Source of the DNA: Pseudomonadota bacterium
GTDB taxonomy: Bacteria > Pseudomonadota > Gammaproteobacteria > Berkiellales > Berkiellaceae
Length of the DNA: 48,649 bases
Reading direction: 5' to 3'
Assembly (NCBI GenBank): GCA_018242045.1
Contig: JAFECR010000018.1
Location: 1 to 48,649 of the forward strand
Of the stretch, positions 46,094 to 48,649 are shown piece by piece (positions within the stretch are counted from its first letter, which is position 1; every line of letters begins with the position of its first letter). Under the pieces are notes generated by a model. The model was not told where the DNA came from and made no database searches. It saw nothing but the letters and a program-made list of their open reading frames with translations. A program made the translations under genes and the position numbers.

Positions 46094-46348
46094 ATGATTC
46101 AAAAAGTATCGATTTTATTTTTTGTTTTATTACTGACCGGTTGTCAGCAAGTTTATCAAAAAAAATCTGAATATTTCGCAGATCACAGTAAAGATTATTT
46201 GAAAAGTAGCATGGTAGCGCATTTAAAAGTGCCCCCAGGGCTAACAAAACCCCCAGAAAATGAGACTTATCCTATGCCGGCAAATATCCCATCACCGGGT
46301 GATTTAAAAAGTGTACCGCTTGAGCCGCCTGGATTTGGGAAATTATAA
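46094..46348 (+). CDS. bamC: Minimal BamC-like lipoprotein
   Basis: An 84-residue lipoprotein in the exact place of bamC between dapA and purC. Lipobox LLTG|C with C17 lipidated. The mature part contains DYLKSSMVAHLKVPPGLTKP and YPMPANI, matching the extended N-terminal segment of BamC that wraps along BamD. The two helix-grip domains that make up the other 250 residues of typical BamC are absent, and only 16 nt remain before purC, so there is no room for a frameshifted remnant. Either a real reduction or an ancestral short form. No motif other than the lipobox and lasso can be seen. Confidence 0.75.
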   Translation: MIQKVSILFFVLLLTGCQQVYQKKSEYFADHSKDYLKSSMVAHLKVPPGLTKPPENETYPMPANIPSPGDLKSVPLEPPGFGKL

Positions 46349-46364
46349 CAACTAGGAGAAAACC

Positions 46365-47084
46365 ATGACACAAACTTTATTATATACCGGTAAAGCAAAG
46401 TCGCTTTATACCACCGATAACCCAGATCAATTGCTTTGTATATTTCGCAATGATACATCCGCATTTGATGGACAACGCATTGAAAAATTAGAAAGAAAAG
46501 GGATGGTAAATAATTTTTTTAATGCCTTTATCATGGAAACCTTAAACAAAGCTGGGATCCCCAATCATTTTGTGAAGCGTCATTCTGAAGAAGCTTCTAT
46601 TGTAAAAAAGCTAACAATGATCCCCGTTGAATGTGTGGTGCGTAATGTCGCCGCCGGCAGTTTATGCCGACGTTTGGGGGTGAGTGCTGGTTTAGAATTA
46701 AATCCACCTACTTTTGAATTCTTTTTAAAAAATGATGAACTTCATGATCCTATGGTTAATGATTCATTGATCTTAACCTTTAACTGGGCAAGCCAGAAAG
46801 ATATTGATCAAATGAAAAAATATGCTTTTGCTGTCAATGATGTACTGAAAAAATTATTTTTAGAAGCGGGATTAATCCTGGTCGATTATAAATTAGAATT
46901 TGGTCATTATCATGGCGAGCTTATTTTGGGCGATGAATTTTCACCTGATGGCTGTCGCATTTGGGACGCTGAGACTAAAAAAGTATTAGACAAAGACAGG
47001 TTTCGCAAAGAAATGGGCGATGTGGTCGAAGCTTATGAGGAAGTGGCTATCCGCTTAGGCGTTAAGCTGCCCCAGGTAGCCTAG
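46365..47084 (+). CDS. purC: SAICAR synthetase
   Basis: A 239-residue enzyme of purine synthesis that joins CAIR and aspartate. Motifs: [31 protein letters not shown] at the start (phosphate-binding region), [26 protein letters not shown] and [14 protein letters not shown] near the active site. TAGGAGAAA precedes the ATG. The operon dapA-bamC-purC ends with an intrinsic terminator 30 nt downstream. Confidence 0.97.
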   Translation: MTQTLLYTGKAKSLYTTDNPDQLLCIFRNDTSAFDGQRIEKLERKGMVNNFFNAFIMETLNKAGIPNHFVKRHSEEASIVKKLTMIPVECVVRNVAAGSLCRRLGVSAGLELNPPTFEFFLKNDELHDPMVNDSLILTFNWASQKDIDQMKKYAFAVNDVLKKLFLEAGLILVDYKLEFGHYHGELILGDEFSPDGCRIWDAETKKVLDKDRFRKEMGDVVEAYEEVAIRLGVKLPQVA

Positions 47085-47112
47085 CTCATCTTATAATGGG
47101 ACAAGTTAAATC

Positions 47113-47143
47113 AAAAAGGCGACAAACGGTCGCCTTTTTGATG
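47113..47143 (+). terminator. Rho-independent terminator after purC
   Basis: AAAAAGGCGAC-AAACG-GTCGCCTTTTT: six G/C-rich pairs (GGCGAC/GTCGCC) extended by five A/T pairs, ending in the T tract. Could act in both directions. Confidence 0.92.
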
Positions 47144-47482
47144 AATAAGGGTTGCATTATTATTTTATTTTTGTAGTATGGATTGTATCACATAATATTT
47201 TTGCGGATTTACTATGATTTCCTTAAAGACTAATCGGATATATCAAAGTTGGCGATGGTTTAACTAACCTGCTTTAGCTTTGTTTTGTCTTAGTTTTAAG
47301 GAATGTCGAAAATGCTTATTTATTTCATACCTTTTCTCAACATCATACAATTGTTTCTTTGCCTACAAAATGCCATAGCTACTTCTTGGCGATGCTAACA
47401 AGAGGTGGGCATTGGTGCACCCAAACTCCTTTTCGCTATGCACTTATCTAATTTTTTTATAAAATTTTATAGGAGTTTTCTT
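47144..47482. other. Intergenic region before the effector candidate
   Basis: About 340 nt, AT-rich. No tRNA, repeat copy or convincing long ORF was found. A 28-codon ORF from 47312 (MLIYFIPFLNIIQLFL...) has no ribosome site and is not proposed as a gene. GGGCATTGGTGCACCC-like symmetry at about 47406-47420 is the only notable structure. The promoter of the following gene must lie here, but no clear -35/-10 pair stands out. Confidence 0.5.
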
Positions 47483-48619
47483 ATGATTTCTTTTAATAAC
47501 CAGCAAGTCGTGTTAGAGGCATTAAAGAGCGAATATCAGAAACTTGACGACAGATCTTGCCAAATTTTGAATGCGCCTGGAATCTGTGATGGAATTATCA
47601 ACAAGTATCATCGTTACGCTATCAAAGCTATGAAAAGCACCAATGAAGGCTTTAGTTTAAATATTGCAATTGCAGCTTCGAAAAAGCTGTCGCAACTTTT
47701 CAATGATATAAAATCAGGTAAAGCAGATGTTATTCAAAAGAGCTTAGGACAATTATGTTATTTTCAAGCGCCACGACAGAAACAGCCTGAGGATAGTTTT
47801 TGCCAAAAAGATTTAAACGTTACTATAGGCGATATTCCAACACTTAATCGTTCCTATAATCAAAAAAAATATCAAAGCGGCAAAAATAAACAAAAATTCA
47901 TTTCAGATCAACAAATTCAGAATTATCTTGAATTTTATAATGACGTTCATGTTAGTCAAGATTTTGCAGGATGTATTGATGAAAATGATTTGGCAAAAAT
48001 GCTAGCATATTATCTACCAATACATGCAAATGAAATAATACGCATTGGTGTTGCTGATCATGTGATCTCAATAGGTTATCACGTGGATAATCAAGCAAAG
48101 GTAATGGTGAGTATCTTGGATCCAAATTATGATATTAACAATCCCCTTCGACTTATTGAAGTAAAGGATTTGAATAGAGGCATTAGGGAATTGATTGAAG
48201 CGTTAAAAGAATCGTTTTATAACGAGGAATTTAACTATGATGAGATGGGCATAGATATTCCTCCATTTAATGGGAATTTTTCCCTTTCTTTTAAAAGTTA
48301 TGCTATTCAAAAACCTAACAATCCAACAGAGAAGGATGGAGCAACATTATTGCTAGAATTGTTAGCAATTGAACCAGAAAAGGAAGAAGCATGCGACAAT
48401 CAGGCTATCGATAGTTTATTTATCTGTAGTGAATATGGCCATGAAAAAACGGCTCGAGCTTTGCTCAATCGATATGGCGATTCAACTTTGAGATGTAAAA
48501 CTATTCAAATGCAGGGAAGAAAAGTTAGATTAAGTCCTACTAATGTTAGTGAACAACAGGGCCACGAAAAGATCAATGAATTGTTTCGAGATCACTATAG
48601 GCATAAGATAGCCGTTTAA
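47483..48619 (+). CDS. Putative C58-like (YopT/AvrPphB) cysteine protease with ankyrin-like C-terminus
   Basis: A 378-residue protein of effector appearance. A possible catalytic triad can be read: C35 in NAPGICDGIINKY (the GxC at the start of a helix), H193 in ADHVISIGYHV, and D213 in SILDPNYD. The spacing Cys-158-His-20-Asp and the patterns GxCxxI, HVxxI and LDPNxx match the YopT/C58 papain-like layout. Near the C-terminus, IDSLFICSEYGHEKTARALLNRYG and LSPTNVSEQQGHEKINELF look like two degenerate ankyrin repeats. The ATG at 47483 has AGGAG 7 nt upstream; the earlier start at 47405 is not supported. It stands alone after purC. Protease activity and translocation are inference. Confidence 0.6.
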   Translation: MISFNNQQVVLEALKSEYQKLDDRSCQILNAPGICDGIINKYHRYAIKAMKSTNEGFSLNIAIAASKKLSQLFNDIKSGKADVIQKSLGQLCYFQAPRQKQPEDSFCQKDLNVTIGDIPTLNRSYNQKKYQSGKNKQKFISDQQIQNYLEFYNDVHVSQDFAGCIDENDLAKMLAYYLPIHANEIIRIGVADHVISIGYHVDNQAKVMVSILDPNYDINNPLRLIEVKDLNRGIRELIEALKESFYNEEFNYDEMGIDIPPFNGNFSLSFKSYAIQKPNNPTEKDGATLLLELLAIEPEKEEACDNQAIDSLFICSEYGHEKTARALLNRYGDSTLRCKTIQMQGRKVRLSPTNVSEQQGHEKINELFRDHYRHKIAV

Positions 48620-48626
48620 GAATCAG

Positions 48627-48649
48627 TATATACTCGAACCACTTTAAAA
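48627..48649. repeat. Start of a further copy of the dispersed repeat at the window edge
   Basis: TATATACTCGAACCACTTTA matches the inverted end of copy 1 read on its minus strand (TATATACTCGCACCAGTTTG) at 17 or so of 20 positions. The copy runs out of the window, so only its terminal repeat is seen. Confidence 0.5.

Overview
The window reads as chromosome of an AT-rich gammaproteobacterium, most likely a host-associated member of the Legionellales (Legionella/Coxiella/Berkiella-like). That is inferred from two tandem Lpg1974-type outer-membrane proteins, a small two-helix protein resembling the Dot/Icm components IcmD/DotP, effector-like proteins (one a probable C58-type cysteine protease with ankyrin-like ends), and a queuine-salvage type tgt-yhhQ pair, all set among Pseudomonas/E. 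coli-like core gene blocks. Species cannot be named from the sequence.

Layout. 1-3.4 kb is an accessory patch: an AbrB/PIN toxin-antitoxin pair, an ORF whose 5' end is built from a 69-bp duplicated piece of ispB plus a perfect 36-bp tandem duplication, and an unrecognised minus-strand protein next to tRNA-Pro(CGG). 3.7-13.7 kb is a core block: ispB (divergent), rplU-rpmA-obgE, rpsT, murJ-ribF-ileS-lspA-ispH. 13.7-24.6 kb, all on the minus strand, is a complete minor-pilin and regulatory cluster of the type IV pilus: PP0621-family protein, pilS, pilR, fimT, fimU, pilV, pilW, pilX, pilY1, a pilY2-like gene and a pilE-type pilin. The order ispB-...-ispH-pilE-...-pilR-pilS is the same as in Pseudomonas, with the FKBP gene usually found between lspA and ispH missing.

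24.9-33.4 kb is a recombination and envelope block: nudB-yebC-ruvCAB-ybgC-tolQRAB-pal-cpoB, with many 4-nt stop/start overlaps, so probably one or two long transcripts. 33.5-36.9 kb holds a membrane protein with a Gln/Pro-rich tail, tRNA-Lys and the two Lpg1974-type porins. 37.0-40.3 kb (minus) is a nutrient-acquisition run: amino-acid antiporter, YhhQ queuosine-precursor transporter, and a divergent TGT whose substrate-pocket residues look queuine-type. 40.4-41.7 kb holds a TPR-like protein and the IcmD/DotP-like protein. 41.7-47.1 kb is another core block: bepA, perM, gcvR, dapA, a BamC cut down to its lipidated N-terminal segment, and purC. The window ends with the C58-like effector candidate.

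A dispersed repeat with terminal inverted repeats (MITE-like, about 130-150 bp) occurs at 3.5, 24.7 and 43.3 kb, and a fourth copy starts at the right edge. The most interesting items are the queuine-salvage pair, the C58/ankyrin protein, the orphan IcmD-like gene, the minimal BamC, the repeat family (one copy abuts the mature 5' end of tRNA-Pro) and the ispB-derived chimeric ORF.
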